From Erythrobacter sp. (GTDB lineage Bacteria > Pseudomonadota > Alphaproteobacteria > Sphingomonadales > Sphingomonadaceae): a stretch of 64,000 nt of DNA. The notes under the pieces were generated by a model, which had not been told where the DNA came from, made no database searches, and worked only from the letters and a program-made list of their open reading frames with translations. This document shows positions 1 through 10,846 of this stretch, piece after piece. Where the stretch lies: contig JAILWQ010000006.1 in NCBI GenBank assembly GCA_025698865.1, positions 109,250 through 173,249 on the forward strand. Direction: 5' to 3'. A program made the position numbers and the translations under genes. Within the stretch, counting starts at the first letter, position 1. Every line of letters starts with the position of its first letter.

Positions 1-295
1 GGTCCATGTCGCCGGTGTCCCTGAGCTTCATGATCCCCGCCGCGTGGATCAGCATGTTGAGCCCGGGGAAATCCTTCTTCATCCGCTCGGCGCACTGCGC
101 CACCGATGCCTCGTCCGCGACGTCGAGCTGCTGGGTGTGGATGTTCTCGTGCTCCGCCGCGGTCTCGGCGAGGCTTTCCTCGGTCCGGCCCGCGACGATC
201 ACGACATTGCCGCGCTTGGCGAACTGCCAGGCCAGCGCCTGGCCTATGCCCGACCCGCCGCCGGTGATGAGGATGGTGTTGTCGGTCATTCGCAT
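1..295 (-). CDS. SDR family oxidoreductase, partial (C-terminus outside window)
   Basis: The first 98 residues of a short-chain dehydrogenase/reductase run off the left edge. The Rossmann nucleotide-binding signature TGGGSGIG is at residues ~11-18, followed by VAGR after the second strand, which is common in NADP-using members. A DV (LDVAD) motif is near residue 60 and HAAG, the NNAG equivalent, is near 86. ATG at 295 is chosen because AGGAGA lies 6 bases upstream; an in-frame ATG two codons later is possible. The start resembles DltE-type SDRs, but the substrate cannot be deduced. It is transcribed divergently from the antiporter gene. Confidence 0.9.
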   Translation of the reverse strand, partial: MRMTDNTILITGGGSGIGQALAWQFAKRGNVVIVAGRTEESLAETAAEHENIHTQQLDVADEASVAQCAERMKKDFPGLNMLIHAAGIMKLRDTGDMD

Positions 296-369
296 GGGGT
301 TTCTCCTTTGCAGGGCTATCTAGGAAGCGCCCGCTTGCCTTGCCAGCCTTCGGCGTTAGGCAGGGCGGG

Positions 370-1671
370 ATGCATGAGACCTCCGCCGCGCTTTCGCCCT
401 TCGACATGGCCGCAATGCTGGTGGTCGCCTCCGCATTGCTGGGCTGGTTCAACCACCATTTCGTCAGGCTGCCGCACGTCATCGGGCTGACCGTGATGGG
501 CGCGCTCGCCGCGCTGGGCCTGATGATCGCCGATGCCTTCGTACCGGCGATCACGCTCGACGACACGGTGGCGCGGCTGCTCGAACAGCTCAATTTCACC
601 GAGACGCTGCTTCAGGGGATGCTGAGCTTCCTGCTGTTCGCAGGCGCGCTCCATGTCGATCTGGAGCGACTGAAGGCGAGCTGGCTGCCGGTGCTGCTGC
701 TGTCGACCGTCGGCGTGGTCATCTCGACCGTGCTGGTAGGCCTGGCGGTCTGGGGGATCGGCCTGCTGCTCGGCGTCGCGATCGCGCCGATTTGGTATTT
801 CGTGTTCGGCGCGCTGATCGCGCCGACCGACCCGGTCTCGGTGCTGGGCGTCCTGCGCGAAGAGAACGTGCCGCTCTCGCTCCAGAGCGCGGTGGCCGGG
901 GAAAGCCTGTTCAACGACGGCGTCGGCATCGTCGTCTTCACCATCCTGCTCAGCGCGGCGCTGACCGGGACGGACTTCTCGCTTGCCGAAGGCGCGCGGC
1001 TGTTCGCGATCGAGGCGGGCGGCGGCGTGCTCGTGGGTCTGGTCGCGGGCTATATTGGCTTTCGCGCGCTCGCCGGAATGGACGAATACGCGCTCGAAGT
1101 GCTGATCACTCTTGCCATCGTCATGGGCGGCTACGCGCTGTGCAGCGCGCTCCATATTTCCGGGCCGCTGGCGATGGCGGTCGCGGGCCTCCTGATCGGA
1201 AATCACGGCGTCACCTACGCGATGAGCGACGTGACGCGCGACTACGTGGTCAAGTTCTGGGAGATCGTCGACGAATTGCTGAACTCAGTCCTGTTCCTGC
1301 TGATCGGGCTGGAGATCATCGCCCTTGCCCCCGGCATCGCCGAAACCGCGATCGCGCTGCTGGCGATCCCGGTCACGCTGGCGGCGCGGGCCATCGCCGT
1401 GATCGGCTCGACCAAGGGAATCCCCGCCGCCCGCCTCGACGAGGAAGGCGCGAGCCGGGTGCTGTGGTGGGGCGGCCTGCGCGGCGGCATTTCCATCGCG
1501 CTCGCCCTCTCCCTGCCCGCCGGGGACACGCGCGACCTGATCCTCGCCGCGACCTTCGGGGCGGTGCTGTTCAGCGTCCTCGTCCAGCGCGCCACGCTCG
1601 GCCGCCTGATCGAGAAACTGAAGCAGTCCCGTGCGCCCGCGGTCGGATCGGCGGCACCGGACGGCCATTGA
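370..1671 (+). CDS. CPA1-family Na+/H+ antiporter
   Basis: A 433-residue inner-membrane protein that is almost entirely hydrophobic, with about 12 predicted membrane segments. CPA1/NhaP hallmarks are visible: FAGALHVDL in the region of segment 3, APTDPVSV in the unwound helix region (~residues 150-160), and GESLFNDG (~175), which carries the conserved cation-binding acidic residue. The family exchanges cytoplasmic Na+ (or K+) for H+ and supports pH and salt homeostasis, plausible for a marine or brackish organism. ATG at 370 is preferred to a TTG ten codons upstream because a purine-rich stretch precedes it and the protein then begins just before the first membrane segment. No long cytoplasmic C-terminal domain is present. 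Confidence 0.9.
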   Translation: MHETSAALSPFDMAAMLVVASALLGWFNHHFVRLPHVIGLTVMGALAALGLMIADAFVPAITLDDTVARLLEQLNFTETLLQGMLSFLLFAGALHVDLERLKASWLPVLLLSTVGVVISTVLVGLAVWGIGLLLGVAIAPIWYFVFGALIAPTDPVSVLGVLREENVPLSLQSAVAGESLFNDGVGIVVFTILLSAALTGTDFSLAEGARLFAIEAGGGVLVGLVAGYIGFRALAGMDEYALEVLITLAIVMGGYALCSALHISGPLAMAVAGLLIGNHGVTYAMSDVTRDYVVKFWEIVDELLNSVLFLLIGLEIIALAPGIAETAIALLAIPVTLAARAIAVIGSTKGIPAARLDEEGASRVLWWGGLRGGISIALALSLPAGDTRDLILAATFGAVLFSVLVQRATLGRLIEKLKQSRAPAVGSAAPDGH

Positions 1672-1786
1672 TTGCGCCCGGACAAAGCCTGCTGTAAGGC
1701 GGGCCCATCGCCCTGGGCGCGCGGCCTCAAACCGCAAAAGCTCCCGGGGCATCGCTTTTTTCCGAAGGCCGAAGGACAACCCGCCC

Positions 1787-2593
1787 ATGGCACGTCGCCG
1801 CCAGATCTACGAAGGCAAGGCCAAGATCCTGTATGAGGGGCCGGAGCCCGGCACGATCATCCAGTATTTCAAGGACGACGCCACCGCCTTCAACGCCCAG
1901 AAGAAGGGCACGATCAACGGCAAGGGCGTGATCAACAATCGCATCAGCGAATATGTCTTCACGCGCCTCAGCCATATCGGCGTGCCGACGCATTTCATCC
2001 GCCGCCTCAACATGCGCGAACAGCTCGTCCGCCAGGTCGAGATCGTGCCGATCGAGGTCGTGCTGAGGAATGTCGCCGCCGGTTCGATCTGCAAGCGGCT
2101 GGGGCTGGAAGAAGGCGAGCCGCTGCCCCACACGCTGATCGAATACTACTACAAGGACGATGCGCTGGGCGATCCGCTGATCGCGGAAGAGCACATCGCC
2201 TGCTTCAACTGGGCCTCGAACGAGGAGATGCAGGACATCTCCAGCATGGCGATCCGGATCAACGACTTCCTGTGCGGGATGTTCTCCGCGATCGACATCC
2301 GCCTGGTCGACTTCAAGCTGGAGTTCGGCCGGCTGTGGGACGGCGATTACAGCCGCATCATCCTGGCCGACGAGATCAGCCCCGACGGGTGCCGGCTGTG
2401 GGACATGAATTCGGGCGAGAAGCTCGACAAGGACCGCTTCCGCCGCGATCTCGGCGGCGAGGAAGAGGCCTATCGCGAGGTCGCCCGGCGGCTCGGCATC
2501 CTCGACAGCAACGAGAATGGCGGCGCGGGCGAGGTGCTGGACCTCACCGCCCATCGCGGGCGGCTGCGCGGCGGACCGAAACCCAAGAAATAG
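1787..2593 (+). CDS. purC: Phosphoribosylaminoimidazole-succinocarboxamide synthase (SAICAR synthetase)
   Basis: A 268-residue cytoplasmic enzyme of de novo purine synthesis, condensing CAIR with aspartate using ATP. The N-terminal [11 protein letters not shown] loop (the nucleotide-binding P-loop-like segment) and [20 protein letters not shown] (~residues 190-210) are characteristic, and the length fits bacterial PurC. ATG at 1787 is chosen because homologues begin directly with the [11 protein letters not shown] region; the frame stays open upstream but encodes only an arginine-rich shadow. purS and purQ follow 3 kb downstream on the same strand, separated by an M16 peptidase, an arrangement often seen in sphingomonads. 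Confidence 0.96.
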   Translation: MARRRQIYEGKAKILYEGPEPGTIIQYFKDDATAFNAQKKGTINGKGVINNRISEYVFTRLSHIGVPTHFIRRLNMREQLVRQVEIVPIEVVLRNVAAGSICKRLGLEEGEPLPHTLIEYYYKDDALGDPLIAEEHIACFNWASNEEMQDISSMAIRINDFLCGMFSAIDIRLVDFKLEFGRLWDGDYSRIILADEISPDGCRLWDMNSGEKLDKDRFRRDLGGEEEAYREVARRLGILDSNENGGAGEVLDLTAHRGRLRGGPKPKK

Positions 2594-2654
2594 CGGGCCG
2601 AAGAAATAGCGCGCGGTAGTTGAGCGTTCAGCCATGGCCGGGCATAGTCCCGCC

Positions 2655-5501
2655 ATGCCGAAAACGCGTTCCGGGCGGCCCTTCGCTCTCGCCCTCCTGC
2701 TGACGAGCCTGCTCGCCGCGCCTCTCGCCGCCCAGCCGGTTGGGTGGGACCCGGCGCAGTGGGATCTGGAGGACAGCGATTTCCGACCCGAGGACGGGTG
2801 GCATTTCGGCGTGCTCGACAACGGGCTGCGCTACATTGTCCGGCGAAATTCCCGGCCCGAGGGCACGGCACTGGTGCGCATGGAGATCGACGCCGGCTCC
2901 CTCGACGAACGCGAGGACGAGCGCGGTTTTGCCCATTTTGTCGAGCACATGGCCTTCAACGGCAGCACCAACGTGCCCGAGGGCGAGATGATCAAGCTGC
3001 TCGAGCGCGAGGGGCTTGCCTTCGGGGCGGACACCAACGCCTCGACCGGGTTCGACCGCACGCAGTACAAGCTCGACCTGCCCCGCGCCGATGCCGACCT
3101 GCTAGACACCGCGCTGATGCTGATGCGCGAGACCGCGAGCGAGCTGACCTTCGCACGCGAAGCGGTGGAGCGCGAGAAAGGCGTCATCCTGTCCGAGCGC
3201 CGGGTGCGCAACAATTACAGCCTCAAGAACACGCTCGACGGGTTCGAATTCGCCTATCCGCAAGCACGTCTGACCCAGCGCCTGCCGATCGGCCTGCCCG
3301 AGACCATTGCGGCGGCCGACGCAGCGGGAGTGCGGGCCTTCTGGGAGCGGGAATATGTCCCGGCGGACACCGTGGTGGTGGTGGTCGGCGATTTCGATCC
3401 GGCGGAGGTCGAGGCGATGATCCGCGCGCGCTTCGCCGACTGGCGCCCCGCCCCGGTCACCGAGCCCGCCGCGGCCGGTCCGATCGATCCGGGCCTTGCC
3501 GGACAAACCGACATCTATCTCGACCCGGCCCTGCCCGAGACGATCACGCTGATGCGGCACGCCGAATGGCGCGACCGGCCCGACACGCTGGCCGTGCGGT
3601 CGGACAGTCTCCTGAGGACGGTCGGCAGCCGCATTCTCGCCCGGCGCATCCAGCGGCTCACGCGGCAGGAGAACCCGCCCTTCCGCGGCGCGCAATACGG
3701 AACGGGCGACGTGTTCGAAGCCGCGCGGACCGGCCAGCTGGCCGTCGTCACCGAGACCGGCCGGTGGCGCGAGGGTCTCGCCGCCGCGGTCGCCGAATGG
3801 CGCCGGGCGTTGGAATATGGCTTCGGCGAGGCGGAAGTCGCCGAACAGGTCGCCAATATCCGCACGAGCTTCGAAAACGCCGCCGCCAACGCCGCAACGC
3901 GATCGAACGCCGATTTCGTTACCCAGGCGTTCCGCATCGCGCACGGCGACAACGTGCCCGACAGCCCCGCCGACACACTCGCCCGCTTCGAAGCGCAGGC
4001 AGACGCGATCACGCCCCAGGCGGTGCTCGCGGCGATGCGCGAGGAGGCGATCGCGCTCGACAACCCGCTGATCCGCTTCACCGGCAGTGTGGCCCCCGAA
4101 GGCGGGGAAGCGGCGCTGCGCGCTGCGGTGGCGGCGGATTTCGCCGCACCGGTCGCCGCGCCCGAAACCGGCGATGCGACCGCTTTCGCCTACACCGATT
4201 TCGGCACGCCGGGCCGCGTCGTCGCCGACCAGCGCAGCGCCGAGCTCGGCATTCGCACGCTGCGCTTCGCCAATGGCGTGATGCTCAATCTCAAGCGGAC
4301 CGACCTCGAAGACGACCGCGTCTGGGTGCGGATGAACCTCGACGGCGGAAAGATGCTCGAAAGCCGGAACGATCCGCTGGCGGTGGAGCTGGCGCCGCTC
4401 CTGCCCTCGGGCGGCCTCGGCAAGCACAGCCGCGACGAATTGCAGACCATCCTTGCCGGGCGTTCGGTGGGCGGCAGCTTCGTCGCGGGCAACGAGACGT
4501 TCGTCGCCGGCGCCATCACCACCCCGCGCGATCTCGAGCTGCAATTGCAGTTCCTGACCGCGAGCCTGACCGATCCCGGCTATCGCAGCGAAGGGCTTGG
4601 CCCGTGGCGGGCCGGGCTCGACAGTTTCTTCGCAAGGCTCGGCAAAACGCCCGCCTCGGCGCTGGCGGAAGGGCTCGGGCCGATCCTGTCGGACGATGAT
4701 CCGCGCTTCACCCGCCAGCCGATCGAGGCCTATCGCGCGCTCGATTACGCGCAGCTGCGCTCGGAAATCGCGGACCGGCTGGCGAACGGCGCGCTCGAGA
4801 TCGCCATTGTCGGCGATATCGAAGAAGATGCGGCGATCGCCATGGTCGCCAAAACCTTCGGCGCGTTGCCGGAGCGGGAAGCGGAGTTTCGCGACTATCC
4901 CGGCGCGCCGCGGACGCGCGGCTTTACCGCGGACCGCTCGCTGCGGGTGCTGACCCACGAGGGCGAAGCGGATCAGGCGCTGGTTCGGCTCGTCTGGCCG
5001 ACCACCGACAATGACGACTGGGACCTCACCAGCCGCCTGACGCTGCTCGAACGCGTGGCTCGCCTGGCGCTCACCGAGAAGCTCCGGGAGGAGCTGGGGC
5101 AGACCTATTCTCCCTCGGCCGACAGCAGCCAGTCCGGCACTTACGAGGACTACGGCACCTTCTCGATGCAGGCGGAGGTCGATGCGAGCCAGTTGGAGGA
5201 GGCGCGCCAGGCGATGGTCGAAACGGCCGAGGCACTGCGTGGCGGCACGATCGACGCGGACCTGGTGGAACGCGCCCGGCGGCCGCTGATCGAGTCGCTC
5301 GACAACCGGCTGAAGCGCAATGCGGGCTGGCTGGCAGTGGTCGACCGGGCGCAGAGCCGGCCCGAGGATACGGCCCGGTTCCTCGGCGCAAGGGAACGCC
5401 AGCTGTCCATAACGCCCGCCGAACTGACCGAACTGGCGCGAACCTATCTCGCGCCCGAGGACGCGGTGACGATTACGGTGGTGCCCGAAGCCGGAAGCTG
5501 A
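2655..5501 (+). CDS. M16 family zinc metallopeptidase (pitrilysin-like), exported
   Basis: A 948-residue peptidase beginning with a signal peptide (basic MPKTRSGR, hydrophobic core, LAAQP cleavage region). The inverted zinc motif HFVEH (HXXEH) is near residue 94, with the downstream zinc-ligand region AVEREKGVI about 75 residues later, so the N-terminal domain should be catalytic. The length matches the fused two-half (M16 plus M16C) architecture, in which the second half encloses the substrate. The product is probably periplasmic or outer-membrane associated and degrades short peptides. ATG at 2634 would add seven residues before the signal peptide; neither start has a strong ribosome site. 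It sits between purC and purS with no obvious functional link. Confidence 0.92.
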   Translation: MPKTRSGRPFALALLLTSLLAAPLAAQPVGWDPAQWDLEDSDFRPEDGWHFGVLDNGLRYIVRRNSRPEGTALVRMEIDAGSLDEREDERGFAHFVEHMAFNGSTNVPEGEMIKLLEREGLAFGADTNASTGFDRTQYKLDLPRADADLLDTALMLMRETASELTFAREAVEREKGVILSERRVRNNYSLKNTLDGFEFAYPQARLTQRLPIGLPETIAAADAAGVRAFWEREYVPADTVVVVVGDFDPAEVEAMIRARFADWRPAPVTEPAAAGPIDPGLAGQTDIYLDPALPETITLMRHAEWRDRPDTLAVRSDSLLRTVGSRILARRIQRLTRQENPPFRGAQYGTGDVFEAARTGQLAVVTETGRWREGLAAAVAEWRRALEYGFGEAEVAEQVANIRTSFENAAANAATRSNADFVTQAFRIAHGDNVPDSPADTLARFEAQADAITPQAVLAAMREEAIALDNPLIRFTGSVAPEGGEAALRAAVAADFAAPVAAPETGDATAFAYTDFGTPGRVVADQRSAELGIRTLRFANGVMLNLKRTDLEDDRVWVRMNLDGGKMLESRNDPLAVELAPLLPSGGLGKHSRDELQTILAGRSVGGSFVAGNETFVAGAITTPRDLELQLQFLTASLTDPGYRSEGLGPWRAGLDSFFARLGKTPASALAEGLGPILSDDDPRFTRQPIEAYRALDYAQLRSEIADRLANGALEIAIVGDIEEDAAIAMVAKTFGALPEREAEFRDYPGAPRTRGFTADRSLRVLTHEGEADQALVRLVWPTTDNDDWDLTSRLTLLERVARLALTEKLREELGQTYSPSADSSQSGTYEDYGTFSMQAEVDASQLEEARQAMVETAEALRGGTIDADLVERARRPLIESLDNRLKRNAGWLAVVDRAQSRPEDTARFLGARERQLSITPAELTELARTYLAPEDAVTITVVPEAGS

Positions 5502-5612
5502 GCCCCCGCCCCGTCACGGCTCGCCCGTCCGGAGCCGGTCCGCGCTTGAACCTGCGGCCGCCTGTCGGCATAGGCGGGCGCGAACAGCTTTCCCTTGCCA
5601 CGAGGCTCACCC

Positions 5613-5849
5613 ATGAAAATCCGCGTCTATGTCAGCCTCAAGCCCGGCGTTCTCGATCCGCAGGGGCGCGCGGTCCATCACGCGCTCGACGGGCTCGGCT
5701 TCGAAGGTGTCGAGGATGTCCGCATCGGCCGTTTCATCGAACTCGATGTGGCCGATGGCACCACCGACGAGGCGCTCGATTCGATGTGCGAGAAGCTCCT
5801 CGCCAACACGGTGATCGAGGATTATCGCATCGAGAAGGTCGAACGATGA
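5613..5849 (+). CDS. purS: Phosphoribosylformylglycinamidine synthase subunit PurS
   Basis: A 78-residue protein with the PurS pattern: [18 protein letters not shown] at the start and an IEDYRIE-type C-terminus. PurS bridges PurQ and PurL in the three-subunit FGAM synthase, which converts FGAR to FGAM with glutamine. ATG at 5613 is preceded by GAGG; an upstream TTG would add an unlikely MPRGSP leader. The stop overlaps the purQ start (ATGA), implying translational coupling and fixed stoichiometry. purL is not in the window. Confidence 0.96.
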   Translation: MKIRVYVSLKPGVLDPQGRAVHHALDGLGFEGVEDVRIGRFIELDVADGTTDEALDSMCEKLLANTVIEDYRIEKVER

Positions 5850-6523
5850 GCTTCCGCGCCGCGGTCGTCACCTTTCCGGGGTCCAATTGCGACCGCGACA
5901 TGGCGGTCGCGCTGGAACGCGCATCGGGCGCGCCTGCCCTGCGCGTGTGGCACGGCGATGCCGACCTGCCCGAACGGCTCGATTTCATCGCGCTGCCCGG
6001 CGGATTTTCCTACGGCGACTATCTGCGCTCGGGCGCAATGGCCGCGAACAGCCCGATCATGCGCGCGATCGTGCGCGAGGTGGAACGCGGCGTTCCCGTG
6101 CTGGGCGTCTGCAACGGCTTCCAGATCCTGACCGAGGCGGGCCTGCTGCCGGGCGCGCTGATGCGCAATGCCAGCCAGAACTTCATCTGCCGCCCGGTCG
6201 AATTGCGGGTCGAGAATGCAAGCTCGCTGTTCACCTCCGGCTACGAGCAAGGCCAGCTGATCGAGATCCCGGTCGCCCATCACGACGGCAATTACTTCGC
6301 CGACCAGGATACGCTCGACCGGATCGAGGGCGAAGGCCGCGTGGCCTTCCGCTACACTGCGAATTGCAACGGTTCGCAGCGCGACATTGCGGGCATCGTC
6401 AGCGAAGGCGGAAACGTGCTCGGCATGATGCCCCATCCCGAGCGCGCGGTCGATCCGGCGCATGGCGGAACCGACGGGCTGGCACTGTTCAAAAACGCGG
6501 TCCGATCTCTCGTGACCGCCTGA
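5846..6523 (+). CDS. purQ: Phosphoribosylformylglycinamidine synthase subunit PurQ (glutaminase)
   Basis: A 225-residue class I glutamine amidotransferase. FPGSNCDRD near the N-terminus, the [10 protein letters not shown] oxyanion region (~residue 50) and the nucleophile elbow GVCNGFQ (Cys near residue 88) are all present. The catalytic His/Glu pair is in [10 protein letters not shown] (~residue 200). It supplies ammonia to PurL for FGAM formation. It overlaps purS by four bases. The convergent GGDEF/EAL gene ends only four bases after its stop, with no obvious terminator between them. Confidence 0.97.
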   Translation: MSFRAAVVTFPGSNCDRDMAVALERASGAPALRVWHGDADLPERLDFIALPGGFSYGDYLRSGAMAANSPIMRAIVREVERGVPVLGVCNGFQILTEAGLLPGALMRNASQNFICRPVELRVENASSLFTSGYEQGQLIEIPVAHHDGNYFADQDTLDRIEGEGRVAFRYTANCNGSQRDIAGIVSEGGNVLGMMPHPERAVDPAHGGTDGLALFKNAVRSLVTA

Positions 6524-6527
6524 ACCG

Positions 6528-8879
6528 TCAGGCGATCCGGCGGCGCTCGTGCGCCGGGAACAGCGCGATCGCGTCGGCCGCGTTCATCGGGCGTCCGAAA
6601 TGGAAGCCCTGTATCTTGGTGCAGCCCATATTGCGGATCATCGCCGCTTCCTCGGGGGTTTCCACCCCTTCCGCCGTGGTGCTCATGCCCAGGCTGTCGG
6701 CCATCGCGACCACGGCGCGGATGATGGCGATGCTCTCCGCCGAATGCTGCGATGCGCCCTGAACGAAGGTCCGGTCGACCTTGATCGTCGAGAAACGCAG
6801 CTTGCGCAGGTAACCCAGCGAGGAATAGCCGGTCCCGAAATCGTCGAGCGCGACGGAACAGCCGAGCGCGATGCACTGTTCGAGCGCGCGGCCCGCGACA
6901 TCGGCATCGCGCAGGAAGATGCTCTCGGTCACCTCGATCTCGAGACGTTGGGGAGCAAGGCCGCTGCTGGAGAGCGCCTGCACGACGGTGGTCACGAAAT
7001 CGGGCTCGACCAGCTGCTCGGGCGACACGTTGACATTGACCTTGATGTGTTCGGGCCAGTTGCGCGCGGCCTCGGTGCAGGCCTGCTGCATGACCCACTT
7101 GCCGATGGGGACGATCAGGCGCGTGTCCTCGGCGAGCGGGATGAACTTGCCGGGGCTGACGAAGCCGTGTTCCTCGCTCGTCCAGCGGACCAGCGCCTCG
7201 AAGCTGACGATGGCTTCCGAATTGGCGTCCACCACGGGCTGGTAGTTGAGGACCAGTTCTTCCTTCGCCAGCGCGCTGCGTAGCGCGAATTCGAGCTGCC
7301 GGCGTTCCTCGACATTGGCATGGAGCGACGGCTCGTAGCGGCAATGCTCGCCGCCGCCGATATCCTTGGCGCGGTAGAGCGAGAGGTCCGCATTGCGCAT
7401 CAGCTCCTCGACCGTGCGACCGTCCCGCGGGCCGATCGCCGAGCCGACACTGGCGCCGACATAGAGGACATGATTCTCGATATGATAGGGCGCCGAGAGG
7501 GTCTCGATCACGGCACGCGCGACGCTTTCGATCCGCGTCTTGTCCGACGCATCGCGGATGACGATGCCGAACTCGTCGCCGCCCAGCCTGCCGCAGATCT
7601 CGTTCTCGGTCATGATCGAGGTCAGCCGCTGGGCCACCTGGGCGAGCATCCGGTCGCCGATCATGTGCCCGAGCGAATCGTTGACCGCCTTGAACCGGTC
7701 GAGGTCGAGCATCAGCAGCGCGCAGCGCGAGCGCCATTTCTCCGCGTATTTCAGCGCATCGCCGAGCGTTTCGTGCAGCATGAGCCGGTTGGGAAGCGCG
7801 GTCAGCGTGTCGTAGCGCGCGAGATAGGCGATCTTCTCCGAGGATTCCCGCTGGGCCGTCACGTCCGATCCCACACCGCGGAAACCGGCGTAATTGCCGC
7901 TCTCGTCGATGATGGGCGTGCCCGACAATTCCCACCAGCGGCGCTCCCCGCCGATCGAGACCTCGACGGTCAGGTTGGAGAAATTCTCGCGCTCCTTGAA
8001 CTTGTCGGCGAGGTCATGGAGGCTCTTGGGAAACTGCCCGGTCTCCCATGCCGGTCCCGAGATTAGCTCGAGGAAACTGCGCCCCTCGATCTCCGCCCGG
8101 TCGCGGCCGAGCGCGAAGGCGAGGCGCGGGGAGACCTTCTGGAGGCGGCGTCCGGAATCGAGCTGGAACAACCAGTCGGCCGCGCTGTCCTCGTATTCGC
8201 GGAGCAGCAGCGAGACGACCTCGCTCTTCTCCATCATCCCGAGCTGGGCGAGCCGCTCCGCATAGGCGGCCTTGGCGCTTTCGATCGCGCCGAGCGTGGT
8301 CAGGGCCGTCGACAGCACCGCGACAAGGGCAAGCGCCAGGCTGCCGTGCACGGCCAGCCCCGCCGCCCAGCCAAGGCCCGCGATCCCGACAAAGGCGATC
8401 GAGGGCATCGGGGCCGAGTAACGCGTGGCCGAGGTCGCGAGCATCATGGCCGCGACGTAGGCCCAGGCGATGCCGTGCGATGCGGGTCCGGCCGAGCCCA
8501 GAAACAGCGCCGCGGGAACGGCCCACAACACCCCCTTGATGGCCGCAGCCGCGGTGTGGGTCAGCTGTTCCTCGCGCGAGAAACCCGTGGTGCCGGTATT
8601 GGCGAACGCATTTTCGAGGCGAAAAATGTAAAGGCTGATCGCGGCGATCCCGAGCCCCCAAGCGGAAAGCATATACCAGGGCAACACGCTGCCGAAAACG
8701 GCGGTGATGAACGCGATCCCGGCAATATTGAACGCGAGACGGGTCGATGCCCGTTGTCCGAGAAGCACATATTGCGGGCCGTGCAGCCGCAACCAGTCCG
8801 TGTTCCGCGGATTCCTCAATCCGAGCACGGTGCGCGTGCACATCTCGGTGGCCGGTTCGCTATGGGTCGATGCGCTCAC
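6528..8879 (-). CDS. Membrane-anchored PAS-GGDEF-EAL cyclic-di-GMP signalling protein
   Basis: A 783-residue protein. The N-terminal ~200 residues hold several membrane helices, followed by a PAS domain (~230-345), a GGDEF domain (GGDEF at ~432-436) and an EAL domain (EAL at ~561-563). The GGDEF signature is intact, so diguanylate cyclase activity is possible. No RxxD inhibitory site lies five residues before it, so product feedback of the usual kind is not expected. The EAL domain retains NVNVSPEQL, EVTES, DDFGTGYSSL, KVDRTFV and AEGVET, so phosphodiesterase activity is likely. The membrane region plus PAS suggests sensing of a membrane or redox-linked cue. The net direction of activity cannot be told from sequence. 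Confidence 0.94.
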   Translation of the reverse strand: MSASTHSEPATEMCTRTVLGLRNPRNTDWLRLHGPQYVLLGQRASTRLAFNIAGIAFITAVFGSVLPWYMLSAWGLGIAAISLYIFRLENAFANTGTTGFSREEQLTHTAAAAIKGVLWAVPAALFLGSAGPASHGIAWAYVAAMMLATSATRYSAPMPSIAFVGIAGLGWAAGLAVHGSLALALVAVLSTALTTLGAIESAKAAYAERLAQLGMMEKSEVVSLLLREYEDSAADWLFQLDSGRRLQKVSPRLAFALGRDRAEIEGRSFLELISGPAWETGQFPKSLHDLADKFKERENFSNLTVEVSIGGERRWWELSGTPIIDESGNYAGFRGVGSDVTAQRESSEKIAYLARYDTLTALPNRLMLHETLGDALKYAEKWRSRCALLMLDLDRFKAVNDSLGHMIGDRMLAQVAQRLTSIMTENEICGRLGGDEFGIVIRDASDKTRIESVARAVIETLSAPYHIENHVLYVGASVGSAIGPRDGRTVEELMRNADLSLYRAKDIGGGEHCRYEPSLHANVEERRQLEFALRSALAKEELVLNYQPVVDANSEAIVSFEALVRWTSEEHGFVSPGKFIPLAEDTRLIVPIGKWVMQQACTEAARNWPEHIKVNVNVSPEQLVEPDFVTTVVQALSSSGLAPQRLEIEVTESIFLRDADVAGRALEQCIALGCSVALDDFGTGYSSLGYLRKLRFSTIKVDRTFVQGASQHSAESIAIIRAVVAMADSLGMSTTAEGVETPEEAAMIRNMGCTKIQGFHFGRPMNAADAIALFPAHERRRIA

Positions 8880-8967
8880 GGCGCACGCGTTAACCGCGAA
8901 AAGGTTATGGCACGGTAAAGAACCGGTTTTCCATGCCGAAAACCGCTGTTTCCAAGGGGCCGCGCCC

Positions 8968-10791
8968 CTATTCGACGGTGACGGATTTGGCCAGATTGCG
9001 CGGCTGATCGACGTCGGTGCCTTTTACGCAGGCGACATGATAGGCCAGCAGCTGGACGGGAATGGCATAGACCAGCGGCGCGATCAGCGGATGGACCTGC
9101 GGCATCTCGATCGTGGCGAGGCACCCATCGCCCGATTCCGCCAGTCCCTTCGCATCGGAGATCAGAACGATCTTCCCGCCGCGCGCCCGGACCTCTTCCA
9201 TGTTGGAGACCGTCTTCTCGAACAGCGGGCCGGAGGGCGCGATCACGATCACCGGAACCTCGTCGTCGATCAGGGCGATCGGGCCGTGCTTCATCTCGCC
9301 GGCCGCATAGCCCTCCGCGTGGATGTAGCTGATTTCCTTCAGCTTCAGCGCACCCTCGAGAGCGAGCGGGTAATCCTGCCCGCGACCGAGATAGAGCACG
9401 TCGCGCGCGGGCGCGATCAGCGGCGCCATGGCGGCGATGTCGTCGTCATGGTCGAGCGCGGCATTGAGGCTGGCCGGGGCTTCGAGCAGGTGCTTCACCA
9501 CCTCGGCTTCCTCTGCCCGGTCCATCAGCCCCTTCTTCACCGCCATGTGAGCGGCCAGCGCGGCGAGGACGGCGAGCTGGCAGGTAAAGGCCTTGGTGCT
9601 GGCGACGCCGATCTCGGGCCCGGCATGGGTCGGCAGGAGAAGATCCGCCTCGCGCGCCATCGTGCTGGTCGGCACGTTGACCACGGCGGCGATCGTCTGG
9701 CCGTTGTCCTTGCAGTGGCGCAGCGCCGCCAGCGTATCGGCGGTCTCGCCCGACTGGCTGATGAAGAGCGACAGGCCGCCATCCTCCAGCACCGGTTCGC
9801 GGTAGCGGAACTCACTCGCCACATCGATGTCGACCGGCACGCGGGCGAAATGCTCGAACCAGTATTTCGCGACGAGCCCAGCATAATAGGACGTGCCGCA
9901 GGCAACGATCGTCACCCGGCGAATGCTGGACAGGTCGAAATCGAATTGCGGAAGGGCGACCTGGTTGTTCGCCTGGTGAACATAGGAGGCGAGCGTCTGC
10001 GCGACCACGGTGGGTTGCTCGAAGATCTCCTTCTGCATGAAGTGGCGGTAATTGCCCTTCTCCACCGCCGCAGCCGAGGCGCCCGAGCTGCGGATCTCGC
10101 GCTCGACGGGCTGGTTCGCCTCGTCGAAGATTTGCGCCCCGCCGCGTTCGATGACGAGCCAGTCGCCTTCCTCGAGATAGGATATCCGCTGGGTCAGCGG
10201 CGCCAGAGCGAGCGCATCGGAGCCGAGGAACATCTCGCCCTCGCCATAGCCAACCACCAGCGGCGAACCGCGACGGGCCCCGATCAGCATGTCGGGAAAT
10301 TCGCGGAAGGCGATGGCAATGGCGAAGGCACCGCGCAGACGCGGCAGGATGGTCTTCACCGCTTCCTGCGGACTGGCGCCGTTCTCGTATTCGCGGCTGA
10401 TGAGATGGGCGACCACCTCGCTGTCCGTGTCGCTTTCGAGCGTGCGACCGTCGGCCCGCAATTCCTCGCGCAGTTCGCGGAAGTTCTCGATGATCCCGTT
10501 ATGCACCAGCGCGAGATGCTCGGTCGCGTGAGGATGGGCGTTGTTCTCGGTCGGGGCGCCGTGCGTCGCCCAGCGCGTATGGGCGATGCCGATCTCACCG
10601 GGCGCCGGGTTTCGGGCGAGCTCGGCCACGAGATTGTCGAGCTTGCCCTGCGCGCGGCGGCGCACCAGCCTGCCATCGTCGATGGTGCAGACGCCGGCGC
10701 TGTCATAGCCGCGATATTCCATCCGCCGCAGCCCCTCGACCAGCCGCCCGACGACAGGTTCGTTGCTGACGATACCGATGATTCCGCACAT
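8968..10791 (-). CDS. glmS: Glutamine--fructose-6-phosphate aminotransferase (isomerizing)
   Basis: A 607-residue enzyme making glucosamine-6-phosphate, the first step of amino-sugar supply for peptidoglycan and lipopolysaccharide. The N-terminal nucleophile Cys2 is in MCGIIG, the glutaminase (GATase type 2) domain spans ~2-215, and two SIS sugar-isomerase domains follow (CGTSYYAG, SQSGETADT). The C-terminus LAKSVTVE matches the family's conserved tail, so the gene is complete. No glmU is adjacent here. The usual partner of an alphaproteobacterial glmS is therefore missing locally, and no leader ribozyme or small-RNA site was recognised. Confidence 0.98.
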   Translation of the reverse strand: MCGIIGIVSNEPVVGRLVEGLRRMEYRGYDSAGVCTIDDGRLVRRRAQGKLDNLVAELARNPAPGEIGIAHTRWATHGAPTENNAHPHATEHLALVHNGIIENFRELREELRADGRTLESDTDSEVVAHLISREYENGASPQEAVKTILPRLRGAFAIAIAFREFPDMLIGARRGSPLVVGYGEGEMFLGSDALALAPLTQRISYLEEGDWLVIERGGAQIFDEANQPVEREIRSSGASAAAVEKGNYRHFMQKEIFEQPTVVAQTLASYVHQANNQVALPQFDFDLSSIRRVTIVACGTSYYAGLVAKYWFEHFARVPVDIDVASEFRYREPVLEDGGLSLFISQSGETADTLAALRHCKDNGQTIAAVVNVPTSTMAREADLLLPTHAGPEIGVASTKAFTCQLAVLAALAAHMAVKKGLMDRAEEAEVVKHLLEAPASLNAALDHDDDIAAMAPLIAPARDVLYLGRGQDYPLALEGALKLKEISYIHAEGYAAGEMKHGPIALIDDEVPVIVIAPSGPLFEKTVSNMEEVRARGGKIVLISDAKGLAESGDGCLATIEMPQVHPLIAPLVYAIPVQLLAYHVACVKGTDVDQPRNLAKSVTVE

Positions 10792-10846
10792 GTGGTTCTG
10801 CTTCCCTTCGAATTCGTGACGCGGTTTAGCGCCTGTAGCCTCGCGA

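Noticed and set aside
3102..4958. A ~618-codon reverse frame opposite the M16 peptidase
   Set aside because: Low-complexity composition with no signal peptide or domain. The forward gene has a complete zinc motif and normal length.
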